From: JANSXG01 sp024743075
GTDB lineage: Bacteria > Planctomycetota > Phycisphaerae > Phycisphaerales > UBA1924
Direction: 5' to 3'
DNA: 64,000 bases
Assembly (NCBI GenBank): GCA_042140185.1
Contig: CP159477.1
Coordinates: forward strand, 1,674,001 to 1,738,000
Both the position numbers and the translations under genes were made by a program. The notes beneath the pieces were generated by a model that worked only from the letters and a program-made list of their open reading frames with translations, was not told the DNA's origin and ran no database searches. Positions 47,101 to 55,506 of the stretch are shown here, piece after piece (position 1 is the first letter of the stretch; every line of letters begins with the position of its first letter).

Positions 47101-47644
47101 GGAGGCCCTCCGCGCCAAACCGGACCATGTCGAAACGAACAACAGTTACGGGTACCGCCTGCTGGAACTCGGAGAGGATGTGGAGCGGGCGATCGCGATG
47201 ATCGAGACCGCCTACGCATCTTCCTCGCAGGAGCCGCACATCATCGATTCACTCGGCTGGGCCAGATACAAGCAAGGCCGGCTCGAAGACTGGACCGACC
47301 CACTCACGGGGCGAATGCAGCCGGGCGCTCTCTCGCTCCTCCGTCGCGCGAAGACCGCGGCGATCGAGGCGGACCCGACCGGCCTTACTACCGCTCCGAT
47401 CGTCGATCACCTCGGCGACGCCCTATGGGCCAGCGGCGACCGAGACGGCGCGGTCCGCGAGTGGACCGAGGCAGCCGTTCTCGCGACGCGAGCGAGCAAA
47501 GGCGTGCGCGGGATCCCCCTTCCGCTCTCGGTCGAAGTCCAGATGCAGGACCTGACCGAAGCAGCCGGCGAGAAAGTCCGCGCAGCCTCGGAGGATCGCG
47601 ATCCGGCGATCGCCGATCGCCTCGAAGACCGCTCGCCGCGCTGA
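44114..47644 (+). CDS. Large exported TPR protein
   Basis: 1176 residues from ATG 44114, with GGAG 7 bases upstream. A signal peptide (TTLAAMVTLCSLSHPSAA) directs export. TPR-like helical pairs are scattered throughout, clearest at ~105-180 (GRLSAAIAALRQSLRLDPSS, then AWRSLGLLLDQQQNPIAAKA) and ~980-1050 (QFDTARTLYEEALRAKPDHV, then NNSYGYRLLELGEDVERA). No catalytic domain is visible. It lies 27 bases after the HhH gene in a run of translation genes, yet acts outside the cytoplasm, so it may simply share the transcript. Confidence 0.85.
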   Translation: MARRLRGMTTLAAMVTLCSLSHPSAAEQVGPAPSLEELLAQENRNAAQGVQVSDVPLPETIADWGAPPTDAARANASIDQIRQELIGELPDTADRANPSDADATRATEILRQAQKFIETGRLSAAIAALRQSLRLDPSSVQAWRSLGLLLDQQQNPIAAKAAFAEAIALGDREPLTLIRYGLLASRFREDPLAATALLTALTNSDQPADEGALLLTRTTLAEVLLRLGYVSESVRAFEVLLELPPTFEPETEFRSEINEVYRDRRRSLLRASEAAHSIGEIGLSNRFLEAAAALPGPTNTRELTVRCYILLRVGRPVAAASLVAAHVARSIPEAETIDLLRYVATQSGYGPEIKADLRNSYESIPRQEQVTARQKFALAFAALGQSPAEQTASLLDHLTEHPLDFGVLIELVRCGDPSAINRLIRIHPAMEPQISRIALDAGARVPEEAEGPLAIRAALRAGHFHRALSAALEDVDAPRTDFAMLALRVELLAQAARGSQADALLDRAAADAQTAADRVATAYAMLVRQRSREALGALEDPSLQRDGAGDILSRVGRIRALHAIGDHARALQAAQDSLQQGAGCLPVAAYVARHGKQPDDHRRLVRIAGADGVFALLQGLSAIDQEQFDLAERSLLRAWSSPLRPQEAASALVDLWERTASIERAEGWLEAESDRYPDEPYIASLLARLQSDDRRPEAALETLASRLMDRPGSDVLSRELERVLREDFAAQDRWISQARTRLTNAPNTFAVFAERTVVELAAENLDQAVSMMELASDLAPQLTPIESETINHFLESVADEIINRPRVRQETVAAYTRVFERLSAPSAGAWFGRINVASIKELPTSDELVELSRRAGQAHPNVAQEAFIHAVRAVMTANRTGQTSLSDDESRSLALSIYDRAIATLEPYPTVVLGSWIEFTQQIQDPFALGDAIRSLGEYRGPTDRRLRKALAHVMFRGSARTDAQLSAQMLADGAHHLASQLSLNNQFDTARTLYEEALRAKPDHVETNNSYGYRLLELGEDVERAIAMIETAYASSSQEPHIIDSLGWARYKQGRLEDWTDPLTGRMQPGALSLLRRAKTAAIEADPTGLTTAPIVDHLGDALWASGDRDGAVREWTEAAVLATRASKGVRGIPLPLSVEVQMQDLTEAAGEKVRAASEDRDPAIADRLEDRSPR

Positions 47645-47724
47645 CTTCAACAGCGGTACCATACCCGACCTGAATCGGACCCTACCGGGCTCTCAAGCCC
47701 GTGCTTTCACCGGAGACAACGACC

Positions 47725-48477
47725 GTGGCAGGCCACAGCAAGTGGGCGAACATCAAGCATAAGAAAGCCCGGATGGACGCCAAGCGGGGCAAGGCCTGGA
47801 GCAAGTGCTCCAAGGCCCTCATGGTCGCCGCCAAGCAGGGCGGGCCGGACCCTGCGGCAAACCTGACCCTCCGCTACGCCATCGAAGAGGCCAAAGCGGC
47901 GAACATGCCGAAGGACACCATCAAGCGCGCCATCGAAAAGGGCGCTGGCCTGTCCGGTCAAGGGGCCGACTTCGAAGACATCCGTTATGAGGGCTACGGC
48001 GCTGCCGGCGTCGCGGTCATCGTGGACTGCCTGACCGACAACCGCCAGCGAACCGCTCCGGACATCCGCTCGATATTCGCGAAAGCGGGCGGCAACCTCG
48101 GCACCAGCGGTTCCGTCGCCTTCAACTTCGAGCACAAAGGCATCATCAACATCGACGCGTCCAAAGTCGAGGAAGATCGGCTCATGGAGCTCGCGCTGGA
48201 AGCCGGTGCTGAGAATGTCGAGTCCGAGGAAGGGCTCTTCACGGTCACGACATCCCCCGAGGACTTCCTCGGCGTGAAGGAGGCCGTCGAACACGCTGAG
48301 ATCGAGATGGAGTCGGCAGAACTGACCATGATCCCGACCGTCACCGTCGATGTGGCAGGCGACGATGTCGGCAAGATCCTGCGGCTCGTCGAGAACCTTG
48401 AAGACAACGACGATGTCCAGAAGGTCTACACCAACATGGAAGCGTCTGAGGCGGACATCGAGGCCGCGTCGGCCTGA
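47725..48477 (+). CDS. yebC: YebC/PmpR (TACO1) family protein
   Basis: 250 residues from GTG 47725, which begins MAGHSKWANIKHKKARMDAK, the invariant family N-terminus; the upstream GTG at 47701 adds nothing conserved. Later motifs include RYAIEEAKAANMPKDTIKRA and GYGAAGVAVIVDCLTDNRQR. Members are described as transcription regulators in some bacteria and as translation factors that relieve proline-rich stalls in others. Position after a translation-gene run favours the second. Confidence 0.95.
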   Translation: MAGHSKWANIKHKKARMDAKRGKAWSKCSKALMVAAKQGGPDPAANLTLRYAIEEAKAANMPKDTIKRAIEKGAGLSGQGADFEDIRYEGYGAAGVAVIVDCLTDNRQRTAPDIRSIFAKAGGNLGTSGSVAFNFEHKGIINIDASKVEEDRLMELALEAGAENVESEEGLFTVTTSPEDFLGVKEAVEHAEIEMESAELTMIPTVTVDVAGDDVGKILRLVENLEDNDDVQKVYTNMEASEADIEAASA

Positions 48478-48485
48478 CCCCCGAC

Positions 48486-48923
48486 TCAGTCGTATCCGAG
48501 GCGCTCCAGATCGTCCTCATCGAGTCCGAAGTGGTGCCCCACCTCGTGCAGGATCGTGATCCGGATCTGCTCGGCGATCGCCCCATCGACTTCCGATCGC
48601 GGACCGTCCCAGCCGCCGGCGATGCCGACGATGCCCTCGCGAAAAATGCGGATGTCCTCAGGGACGTCGGCCGGGTCATCGACGGACCGTTCGGTCAGCA
48701 TGCGTCCGGAGTGCAGACCACAGAGCTCTCGCGCGAATCTCTCCAGTTCGCCCGGCTCGTCCGGGATCTCGAAGTCTATGGCGAGTCGGCGTACCAGCGC
48801 ATCGTCCGGACGATCGTCGACGATCAACGGCACCTCGTCGAACAATTCATGAATCGCCTCCGGCAGATCCTCGATCACTTGTTCGAGCAGTTCGTCGAAT
48901 CGCTGGCGGTTGTCCGCGTCCAT
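48486..48923 (-). CDS. Zincin-like metallopeptidase family protein
   Basis: 145 residues from ATG 48923. The C-terminus carries the zinc motif HEVGHHFGLDEDDLERLGY (HExxHxxGxxE/D), and the rest (ELLEQVIEDLPEAIHELFDE, NIRIFREGI-like DIRIFREGIVG) fits the small soluble bacterial minimal zincins of Pfam family Zincin_1. The substrate is unknown. The reading frame extends upstream to 48995 but the family start is at 48923. It is convergent with yebC and its start lies about 100 bases from the divergent TPR-YggX gene. Confidence 0.85.
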   Translation of the reverse strand: MDADNRQRFDELLEQVIEDLPEAIHELFDEVPLIVDDRPDDALVRRLAIDFEIPDEPGELERFARELCGLHSGRMLTERSVDDPADVPEDIRIFREGIVGIAGGWDGPRSEVDGAIAEQIRITILHEVGHHFGLDEDDLERLGYD

Positions 48924-49026
48924 GCCCCAAACTACCCGGAATTCGTCCTTTGCGCCGGCCCGGAACCAAGCGATGGGGCCTATCCTGTGCACCACTCCCC
49001 ACTACTTTTCCGGAGAAGGGCCAGCG

Positions 49027-49650
49027 ATGGACGTAGCAGACCGTATCGCCCAGTTCGAACAGCTCGTTCAGGAAGACCCGACGAGCGATATCACGTACTT
49101 CTCGCTCGGCAGCGCGTACGCCGAAGCCGGACGCCATCAGGACGCGGCGACCAGCTACGAACGCTGCATCGCGCTCAACATGAACATGTCACGGGCCTAC
49201 CAACTCGCCGCCGAGCAGTACATCAAGCTGGGCGAGAAAGACAAGGCGCTGCGCCTGCTCAACGATGGCTTCGAGATCGCGCGTCGAAACGGCGACATGA
49301 AGGTCAAGGAAGCGATGGAGAAGCAGTTTGTCGAGCTCGGCGAGGAGGCGCCAAAGGAAGAGGTCATAGACCCGGCCGACCTGCCCGACGGCAGCTTCAT
49401 CTGCACGCGCAGCAAACGACCCGGCCACAAGATGGCCCGTCCTCCGTTCAAGGGCCCCGTCGGGCTCTGGATCGGCGAGAACATCAGCCGCGAGACCTGG
49501 GACGAGTGGATCAAACAAGGAACGAAGGTCATCAACGAACTGCGTCTCGACCTCTCGAAGGATGAGGACAGCGAGACGTACGACAAGTACATGCGCGAGT
49601 ACCTCGGCATCACCGACGAGATGCTGGCGGAGCTTTCAGCGAAGTCCTGA
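49027..49650 (+). CDS. TPR-YggX fusion, iron-trafficking-type protein
   Basis: 207 residues from ATG 49027. Residues ~1-100 are TPRs (ITYFSLGSAYAEAGRHQDAA, SRAYQLAAEQYIKLGEKDKA). Residues ~115-205 match the YggX / Iron_traffic fold: FICTRSKRPGHKMARPPFKG with the family's cysteine, then GLWIGENISRETWDEWIKQG and TKVINELRLDLSKDED. In enterobacteria YggX is a ~90-residue stand-alone protein that protects Fe-S clusters from oxidative damage; here it is fused to repeats that could recruit partners. The length is about twice normal for YggX. Confidence 0.88.
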   Translation: MDVADRIAQFEQLVQEDPTSDITYFSLGSAYAEAGRHQDAATSYERCIALNMNMSRAYQLAAEQYIKLGEKDKALRLLNDGFEIARRNGDMKVKEAMEKQFVELGEEAPKEEVIDPADLPDGSFICTRSKRPGHKMARPPFKGPVGLWIGENISRETWDEWIKQGTKVINELRLDLSKDEDSETYDKYMREYLGITDEMLAELSAKS

Positions 49651-49660
49651 GTGCCGTCGT

Positions 49661-50662
49661 TCAGCCGAGCAGGCCGCGACGCCGGAACGTTTCGAGGATC
49701 AGCGATTCGATCTCCTGATCCGTGGTCACCAGCATGTGGTTCATGGCTCGCGAGGCGCAGAACTTCGCGAGCGAATCGCAGTACTCGCGAACGCGATCGC
49801 GATACCGCTTGAGCAGTTCCTTGGTCACCGTGACCTCTGTCGCGCCGCCGGTCTCGATGTCGGTCAGACGCAGGTCGCCGAGCAGCGAGCCCCCGGCCGC
49901 GCCGAGCTGTTTGGCCGGGTCGATCTCGTCGGGCGTGAGCAGTTGCAGGCAATACGTGTCGTACCCCCCCGCCGCGGCCAGCGACTTGAGACCCTGTTCG
50001 TAGCCGCCGGGCACGAGGAAATCCGAGATTACGATCATGACGCCTTTGCCGATGCGCTGGCGTGCGATGCCGGTCAACGCCTCGTTGAAGCTTGCCTTGG
50101 TCGCCTCCGCCAGAGACGCACCGGTATCCATCCGCGACTCGGGGTACATGCTGTCCACGACGAACTGGCACATCCTTCGGACCTGATGACGCCCTCGCGT
50201 GTCCTCCAGCCGGGCCAGCCCCCCCGCGTCCTCGGTTCGGCCGAACACCGTCATGCCGACGCGATTCTGCTTGACCAGCCCGACGTAGCCGAGTGCCATC
50301 GCGAGCTTGGATGCGAAGACGAGTTTGCACTGATCGCTTTGACCGGCTCGCATGCTCCCCGAGGCATCAACCGCGATGTGCAGGGCCATATCCTCCTCCT
50401 CCAGGAAGAGTTTCAGAACGAGCCGGTCCATGCGGGCGTAGACATTCCAGTCGATGAACCGGGGGTCGTCGCCCCGCACGTACTGCCGATAGTCATCGAA
50501 TTCAACGGATTGACCGCGCTTCTTGGAGCGTCGCTCACCCTGTAGTTTGCCCGGGAATATCTTGCGGCTGCGGATGTCCAGCCGATCGAGCCGGCGCATC
50601 AGCCCCGGCGGGAGCAGGTCTTCCGGGCGGTCTGGACGGGCAGGGCTTCCAACGATCTGCAC
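49661..50662 (-). CDS. DUF58 / VWA-like protein
   Basis: 333 residues from GTG 50662. The DUF58 core is visible: RKIFPGKLQGERRSKKRGQS, the segment DDYRQYVRGDDPRFIDWNVY with its conserved aspartates, and a von Willebrand A-like part with AVDASGSMRAGQS. Such proteins are usually encoded next to a MoxR AAA+ ATPase and other VWA proteins; here neither is adjacent. The role may be in metal-cofactor or envelope maturation. It is convergent with the TPR-YggX gene. Confidence 0.93.
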   Translation of the reverse strand: MQIVGSPARPDRPEDLLPPGLMRRLDRLDIRSRKIFPGKLQGERRSKKRGQSVEFDDYRQYVRGDDPRFIDWNVYARMDRLVLKLFLEEEDMALHIAVDASGSMRAGQSDQCKLVFASKLAMALGYVGLVKQNRVGMTVFGRTEDAGGLARLEDTRGRHQVRRMCQFVVDSMYPESRMDTGASLAEATKASFNEALTGIARQRIGKGVMIVISDFLVPGGYEQGLKSLAAAGGYDTYCLQLLTPDEIDPAKQLGAAGGSLLGDLRLTDIETGGATEVTVTKELLKRYRDRVREYCDSLAKFCASRAMNHMLVTTDQEIESLILETFRRRGLLG

Positions 50663-50823
50663 GGGCGCGATTCTCCGTTAACTGGGGCCGATCGGCCGAT
50701 GGGGACAATAGACTCTCTTCGGGCGCCACGCGACCAGAACGCGGCACCGCTTCGTGCGTCCGTATACTGGCGGCGTCGGTCGCCTGCTGATGATCCGCCG
50801 ACACCCCGACCCGGAGGCGTGCG

Positions 50824-51720
50824 ATGAAGACCGTTCTAACCGCCCTTGTGCTCGTCGCCGCCTGCTGCGGCCCGCTCACAGCGACGCTGCGAGCCCAGGA
50901 ATCGCCGCCGTCGGTGAGCGAGTTGCGTCGCGAGAACGAGCAGCTCCGCCAGCGGATCGATGAACTCGAGGCCCAACTCACCAAATCGCAGGAGTCGATC
51001 AATCAACTCCTCGAGCAGGTGCGAGAACTGACTGCCCGCGTCGCGGAGCTGCAGCGGCTCCTCGAACAGCGCCCGGCTTCGCCTTCCGGGTCCGATGGCG
51101 GTGACTCCGCAGCCGAAACCGAAGCGACCGCGCCGACGCTCGCCGAACTCCCTGCGTCCGAGCCGTTTCTCGCCCCGGAGGGTCTTCTCGCGTTCGTGCG
51201 GAAGTCCTACGCCGAGAACTTCGGCGACGTCAGCGTGCCGTTCGATTCATCGGAAGTTCGCGGACGCTACCTGCGCGATCTGGAGGGATGGGCGAACAGC
51301 CTGCGGCGAACGCAGCGGGGTCAGATCGAATGGCTGATCGAGGTTCGGAATGTCGTGTCGAGCGAATCGCCGATGGTCGTGGAGTACCGAGTCCTCGATC
51401 GCGAGACACGCCTCCCCTATAGCGAACGCTTGTTCGCCATGCAGGTCCCCGCCCGGTTCGAACGGCGCCTGCGCGAAGCAGACACGCAAACCTGGCTGCT
51501 CCGAGGCGTCGCCGGCATCGATGTCAACATCAACCGCGATCGTGAGTCGATGGGCTTTTTCGACGTGACGCCCTTCATCGGGCCGTACGTCGAGTTCGGG
51601 TTCAACCTCAATGTCAACGCGCTGCTCGCCGCACCCGCGCCGGAACCGGCGGAGCCCGAAGCAAACCCGGACGATGCCGGAACGGACGGCGGTTCGAACG
51701 CCGACCAGAACGGCTCCTGA
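50824..51720 (+). CDS. Exported coiled-coil protein of unknown function
   Basis: 298 residues from ATG 50824; GGAGG is about 6 bases upstream. A signal peptide ends near LTATLRAQ. A strong coiled coil covers ~30-85 (SELRRENEQLRQRIDELEAQ and similar heptads). A Ser/Gly/Glu linker then leads to a ~130-residue domain (FVRKSYAENFGDVSVPFDSS, AMQVPARFERRLREADTQTW) and an acidic Pro/Ala tail. I do not recognise the C-terminal domain. It may sit in the envelope as an oligomer. Confidence 0.75.
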   Translation: MKTVLTALVLVAACCGPLTATLRAQESPPSVSELRRENEQLRQRIDELEAQLTKSQESINQLLEQVRELTARVAELQRLLEQRPASPSGSDGGDSAAETEATAPTLAELPASEPFLAPEGLLAFVRKSYAENFGDVSVPFDSSEVRGRYLRDLEGWANSLRRTQRGQIEWLIEVRNVVSSESPMVVEYRVLDRETRLPYSERLFAMQVPARFERRLREADTQTWLLRGVAGIDVNINRDRESMGFFDVTPFIGPYVEFGFNLNVNALLAAPAPEPAEPEANPDDAGTDGGSNADQNGS

Positions 51721-51732
51721 GATCTGATGGGC

Positions 51733-52374
51733 TCAGCCCTCGACGTACTCCCAGACAGTCACGGGCATGTGCTTGATGCCCCACTGCAGGGCTTCTTCGT
51801 GCGTCGGGTACAGCAGGTCCAGACGCATGCCCTTGATCGCGCCGCCGCGGTCTTCCACGGGGACGATCTGGTCGCCCGCGTAGCCGTCGATCGAGAGAAG
51901 CGAGCCGAAGGGCAGGATGCGAGTGTCCGCGGCGACCATCTGCATCGCGTTCGTCCACACGCTCTTGTTGCTCGCGGTGATGCCGTCGGCCCACTTGCCG
52001 CAGGATCGTTCGTCCGGGCTGTAGCCGGTCACCGTCATCCACATCGTCCTCACCGGACGAACCGCGCGGCCGTTGAAGTAGCGGATCTCGGTATCAACGG
52101 GCTCGGTCTCAACGACCTCGATCTTCAGACCGGAGTCGTCAGAGCCCGAAACGACCTCGTCTCCTGAGACCAGCGGCTCCACGATCGGCTCGGCATTTGT
52201 CGGGATGGTCGTACCGACGGTGTCGATCGCCGCCAAGGCCGGAACGCCCTGCGACCGCTTGGCGGCCATCGCGGACCACGAAACCAGTGCAGCCGCGGCG
52301 AGGTACATCATCGCCATGCCGAATCGCTGTGCGACGACAGCGCGAGCGCTCGTGCCATTCTTGGTTGAGTTCAT
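51733..52374 (-). CDS. 3D-domain protein
   Basis: 213 residues from ATG 52374. An N-terminal membrane helix or signal (MAMMYLAAAALVSWSAMA) precedes a ~90-residue 3D domain, named for three aspartates and related to the MltA catalytic barrel: TVTGYSPDERSCGKWADGIT, ADTRILPFGSLLSIDGY, VEDRGGAIKGMRLDLLY. Such proteins usually act on peptidoglycan. The frame is open upstream to 52557 without a credible start. The 260 bases between this gene and the pfkB gene upstream hold nothing I recognise. Confidence 0.88.
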   Translation of the reverse strand: MNSTKNGTSARAVVAQRFGMAMMYLAAAALVSWSAMAAKRSQGVPALAAIDTVGTTIPTNAEPIVEPLVSGDEVVSGSDDSGLKIEVVETEPVDTEIRYFNGRAVRPVRTMWMTVTGYSPDERSCGKWADGITASNKSVWTNAMQMVAADTRILPFGSLLSIDGYAGDQIVPVEDRGGAIKGMRLDLLYPTHEEALQWGIKHMPVTVWEYVEG

Positions 52375-52634
52375 CTCTTGAGTTCCACCACTGTCTTGGC
52401 CGGCGGGGGAGGTGCTCGCGAGTCGAGCTGCCGAATCAGTGCCCACCACAGACGCTGACTCAACCCTAAACCGATCCCCATCGGTCCCAAGCAAGAATCC
52501 GAAGATTCGACCTGCAACGCGACACGGTAGCCGATTCAGACGGCACACGCACACCAACCAGACCCGACACCCACCAGATCAGGTGTGCATCGCCGCGAAG
52601 GGGGATCGGTCGAGGCCGATAACTTCGGGACGCT

Positions 52635-53632
52635 TCAGGCCCCGGCACCGATGCGCGACTCCACGACGGATGCTTCGAAGAAAGCATCCACATCGTCCAC
52701 GCTGATCTCGCCGGCCTCGCGGCTGACCGCGTTGGCTGTGCCGGACGCCACGCCGAGCCGGATCGCGTCGGACCACGACCGTCCCTCGACGACGCACTTG
52801 AGCACACCCGCGAGCAGACTGTCCCCGCAGCCCACCGTACTCATAATCAGTCCGGGGTGAACGAACGTCCGTGCGACGAGTTCGGTATCCGGCCCGACGA
52901 GGATCGCGCCGTGCTCACCGCGCGTGGCGATGACCCATTCCACGCCGCCGCCGTGCTCGCGCGTAATGGACCGGGCGGCGCTTCGGGCCTCGTCTTCCGT
53001 CTCGGTAGGCATGCCCGTCATCGTGGCGAGTTCCTCGGCGTTCGCCTTGAGCATCCAGAACCGTTCGTTTCGGATCGCGCCAGTACCTTCCGGTTGGTAT
53101 CGACGACCGCGCGTGCGCCCGCGTCATCGCACCGATGCAGCATCGACCGAAAGTCGCCGACGCAGACACCCGGCGGAAGCGAGCCGCTGAAGCACAGGAT
53201 CGAGTCGGCGCGTGCGAGCATGCCGACCTTGCTCGACACGCGGACCACATCGTCGCGCGTAACGCTGAATCCCTCATCGCGGAGGTGCGTCTCCGTATCG
53301 TCGATCGGATCGACGATCGTGATGTTGTCACGCGTCCGGCCGCGGACGACGAGCAACTGCGTCGTGATCCGCCCCTTGCCGATCTGCTCCAGGTACTCCT
53401 CGAACATCCCGAGCTCTCGCTGGCCGACGAAGCCGGTCGCGACCGAACGCACGCCCAGCACCGCGAGCACACGCGAGACGTTGACACCCTTGCCGGCCGG
53501 GTAGTGCCCGGTCCGCTTGGCGGCGCAGTGCTGGCCTACGCGAAACCGCTCGACACGCATGACACGATCGACGGCGGGGTTGAGCGTGATGGTGATGATG
53601 CGGGATTCGATTGGTGCTGCTCCTGCCCGCAT
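52635..53632 (-). CDS. PfkB-family 1-phosphofructokinase-like sugar kinase (frameshifted)
   Basis: 332 residues when restored, from ATG 53632. The start IITITLNPAVDRVMRVERF and the AGKGVNVSRVLAVLG motif are typical of FruK/tagatose-6-phosphate kinases. At about 53078-53083 one base is missing; the protein continues in another frame with NERFWMLKANAEEL and later STVGCGDSLLAGVL, whose GxGD aspartate is the catalytic base. It would phosphorylate a sugar phosphate. No PTS gene is adjacent, so the precise substrate is open. It is divergent from the TauE gene, with 34 bases between starts. Confidence 0.88.
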
Positions 53633-53666
53633 CCGGGCGATGTTCCGGTCTGCTAGCATCCGCCCG

Positions 53667-54530
53667 ATGTTCTCGATCGAAGCCGCAGACATCCTCCCCC
53701 TCCTGCTCACCGGGCTCACCGCGGGCGTGCTCGGTGGCCTGCTAGGTATCGGGGGCTCGATCATCATGATACCGGCCATGGCGATGCTGTTCGCCCGCAA
53801 GGACTGGTCAGACCAGCACCTCATCCAAGCCGCTGCGATGCTCGTCAACGTCGCCGTCGCGGTTCCGGCGGCACGCAAGCATTACAAAATGGGCGCGTTT
53901 CGGGCCGACCTGTTTCGAGCGATGCTCCCCGCCACGATGCTCTTCATCATCGTTGGCGTCCTCGTGTCCGACCAACTCGACTCGGGGTGGCTGCGCCGGC
54001 TGTTCGCGATTTTTCTGGTCTACGTCTCACTGACAAGCGTGGCCAAGGCCCTGCGCAAGCGGCAACCCCACGAGCCGGATAACGAACGCGTCACGCGTCT
54101 GCGAGGGGGCTTTGTTGGAGCGGTTATGGGCTTCCTCTCCGGCCTGCTTGGCATCGGCGGCGGCGGCATCGCCGTGCCGCTCGCTCACGTCGTTTGCAAG
54201 CTCCGGCTCAAGAACTGCATCGCGGTCAGCTCGATGGTCATGTGCCTGACCGCTGGCGTCGGCGCCGCTCTGAAGGTCGCGCTGCTGCCCGGCCACGGGC
54301 ACTCGATCGTCGAGCCGTTCGTGCTGTTCCTATGCCTGGCCCCCACCGCCATCGTCGGGTCGGTGATCGGTGCCTCGCTAACTCATCGCATACCGGCCAA
54401 CGCCCTCCGTCTCGTGTTCGGCGCGATCATGCTCGTCGTCGCGACCCGGATGTGGATCGCGGCAACATCCTCAAGTGCTCCCGAGGCCTCCGGGGCCGAG
54501 CCCCGGGCCGTCGCACCGGCGACCGGATAA
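53667..54530 (+). CDS. TauE/SafE family membrane transporter
   Basis: 287 residues from ATG 53667. Eight or so hydrophobic segments, with the duplicated family motif: GVLGGLLGIGGSIIMIPAMA in the first half and GFLSGLLGIGGGGIAVPLAH in the second. The family moves sulfur-containing or other small organic anions out of or into the cell; the substrate cannot be told. The C-terminal ~20 residues are Ala/Pro-rich. It is followed on the same strand by the kinase-regulator pair after a 112-base gap. Confidence 0.93.
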   Translation: MFSIEAADILPLLLTGLTAGVLGGLLGIGGSIIMIPAMAMLFARKDWSDQHLIQAAAMLVNVAVAVPAARKHYKMGAFRADLFRAMLPATMLFIIVGVLVSDQLDSGWLRRLFAIFLVYVSLTSVAKALRKRQPHEPDNERVTRLRGGFVGAVMGFLSGLLGIGGGGIAVPLAHVVCKLRLKNCIAVSSMVMCLTAGVGAALKVALLPGHGHSIVEPFVLFLCLAPTAIVGSVIGASLTHRIPANALRLVFGAIMLVVATRMWIAATSSSAPEASGAEPRAVAPATG

Positions 54531-54642
54531 TCAGCTCGGACGTTGCCCCCGATCAACACAAAAGGAACCGTCGGGACCCGATGTTGCGATCGGGCAACAT
54601 CGCGCTCGACCCCGGCTCAAGAAGCGCCGATGTGTCGCGGGT

Positions 54643-55506
54643 ATGCAACAGCCGCCCAGCGAAGAGCCGAAGAAGACGCCAAAGCCGGCCATCCGCCCGC
54701 GCCATCACCTGCCCGGCGGACCCACCGGGTCGCCCGAGCACGCGCTGACCCGGCTCGATGAGGCCGAGCGCCTCGAACGGGCGTTGCTCCACGAACTGGC
54801 CGGCCTTCTCGATGGCTCAACGCGATTCCTGCGTCTTGCGAAGCGAGGCCTCGAAGGCGGGTCTCTGAGTTCGGTCGGCGCCGCCGCGGTGATGAACCAC
54901 CTTTGCGCGGTCGAATCCGCCCTGACGACCATGGCCGGGATGGTGCAGACGACGCGCGATCACGCCTCGGACCGACCGCACCCCCGGTACATGGTGGCCC
55001 CGCAACCGGTCCATGTCGCGATCGATGCTGCCGTCGCACACACACAACACCTCGCCGCGGAGCGAGGCACACGAGTCGAGGTTCATGTCGATGTCACCGC
55101 GTTGAGCGCGCCACCGCTGCCGATCTACCCGGTCATCGCGAACGCCCTGCGCAACGCCATCGAGGCATGCGGCCTCGTTCCCGATGATGAACGCCCGGAC
55201 GGCTCCCGGATCCTCGTCAAAGCGTGGTGCCCGGCGGGCGAACCGACGCTCCGGATCGAGGTGCAGGACAACGGCCGCGGGCTTTCCGATCGCCTCCGAG
55301 CGGATACCAGCCTCGCGTTCTCACTCGGCTACAGCGACCGACCGAACGGCTCGGGTGTCGGTCTCGCGCTCAGCGCCGACATTGTCTCATCGCTCGGCGG
55401 CACGATCGCGCTCCGATCACGCGAACCCGAAGGCGCGGTGCTCGATCTCTCGATCCCCATCGGGTCCGGTTCCGCGGCCGCGCAGGAGGACAGGCGGCAT
55501 GGCTGA
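54643..55506 (+). CDS. Cytosolic histidine kinase
   Basis: 287 residues from ATG 54643, with no membrane segment or sensor domain. A charged N-terminus leads to a helical region with the likely phospho-histidine in ALLHELAGLLDGSTRFL (His50), then an ATP-binding domain: NALRNAIEAC (N-box), DNGRGLS (G1), NGSGVGLAL (G2). It overlaps the start of the NtrC-type regulator gene by 8 bases, so the two should form a pair. The signal must be internal or come from a partner protein. Confidence 0.9.
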   Translation: MQQPPSEEPKKTPKPAIRPRHHLPGGPTGSPEHALTRLDEAERLERALLHELAGLLDGSTRFLRLAKRGLEGGSLSSVGAAAVMNHLCAVESALTTMAGMVQTTRDHASDRPHPRYMVAPQPVHVAIDAAVAHTQHLAAERGTRVEVHVDVTALSAPPLPIYPVIANALRNAIEACGLVPDDERPDGSRILVKAWCPAGEPTLRIEVQDNGRGLSDRLRADTSLAFSLGYSDRPNGSGVGLALSADIVSSLGGTIALRSREPEGAVLDLSIPIGSGSAAAQEDRRHG

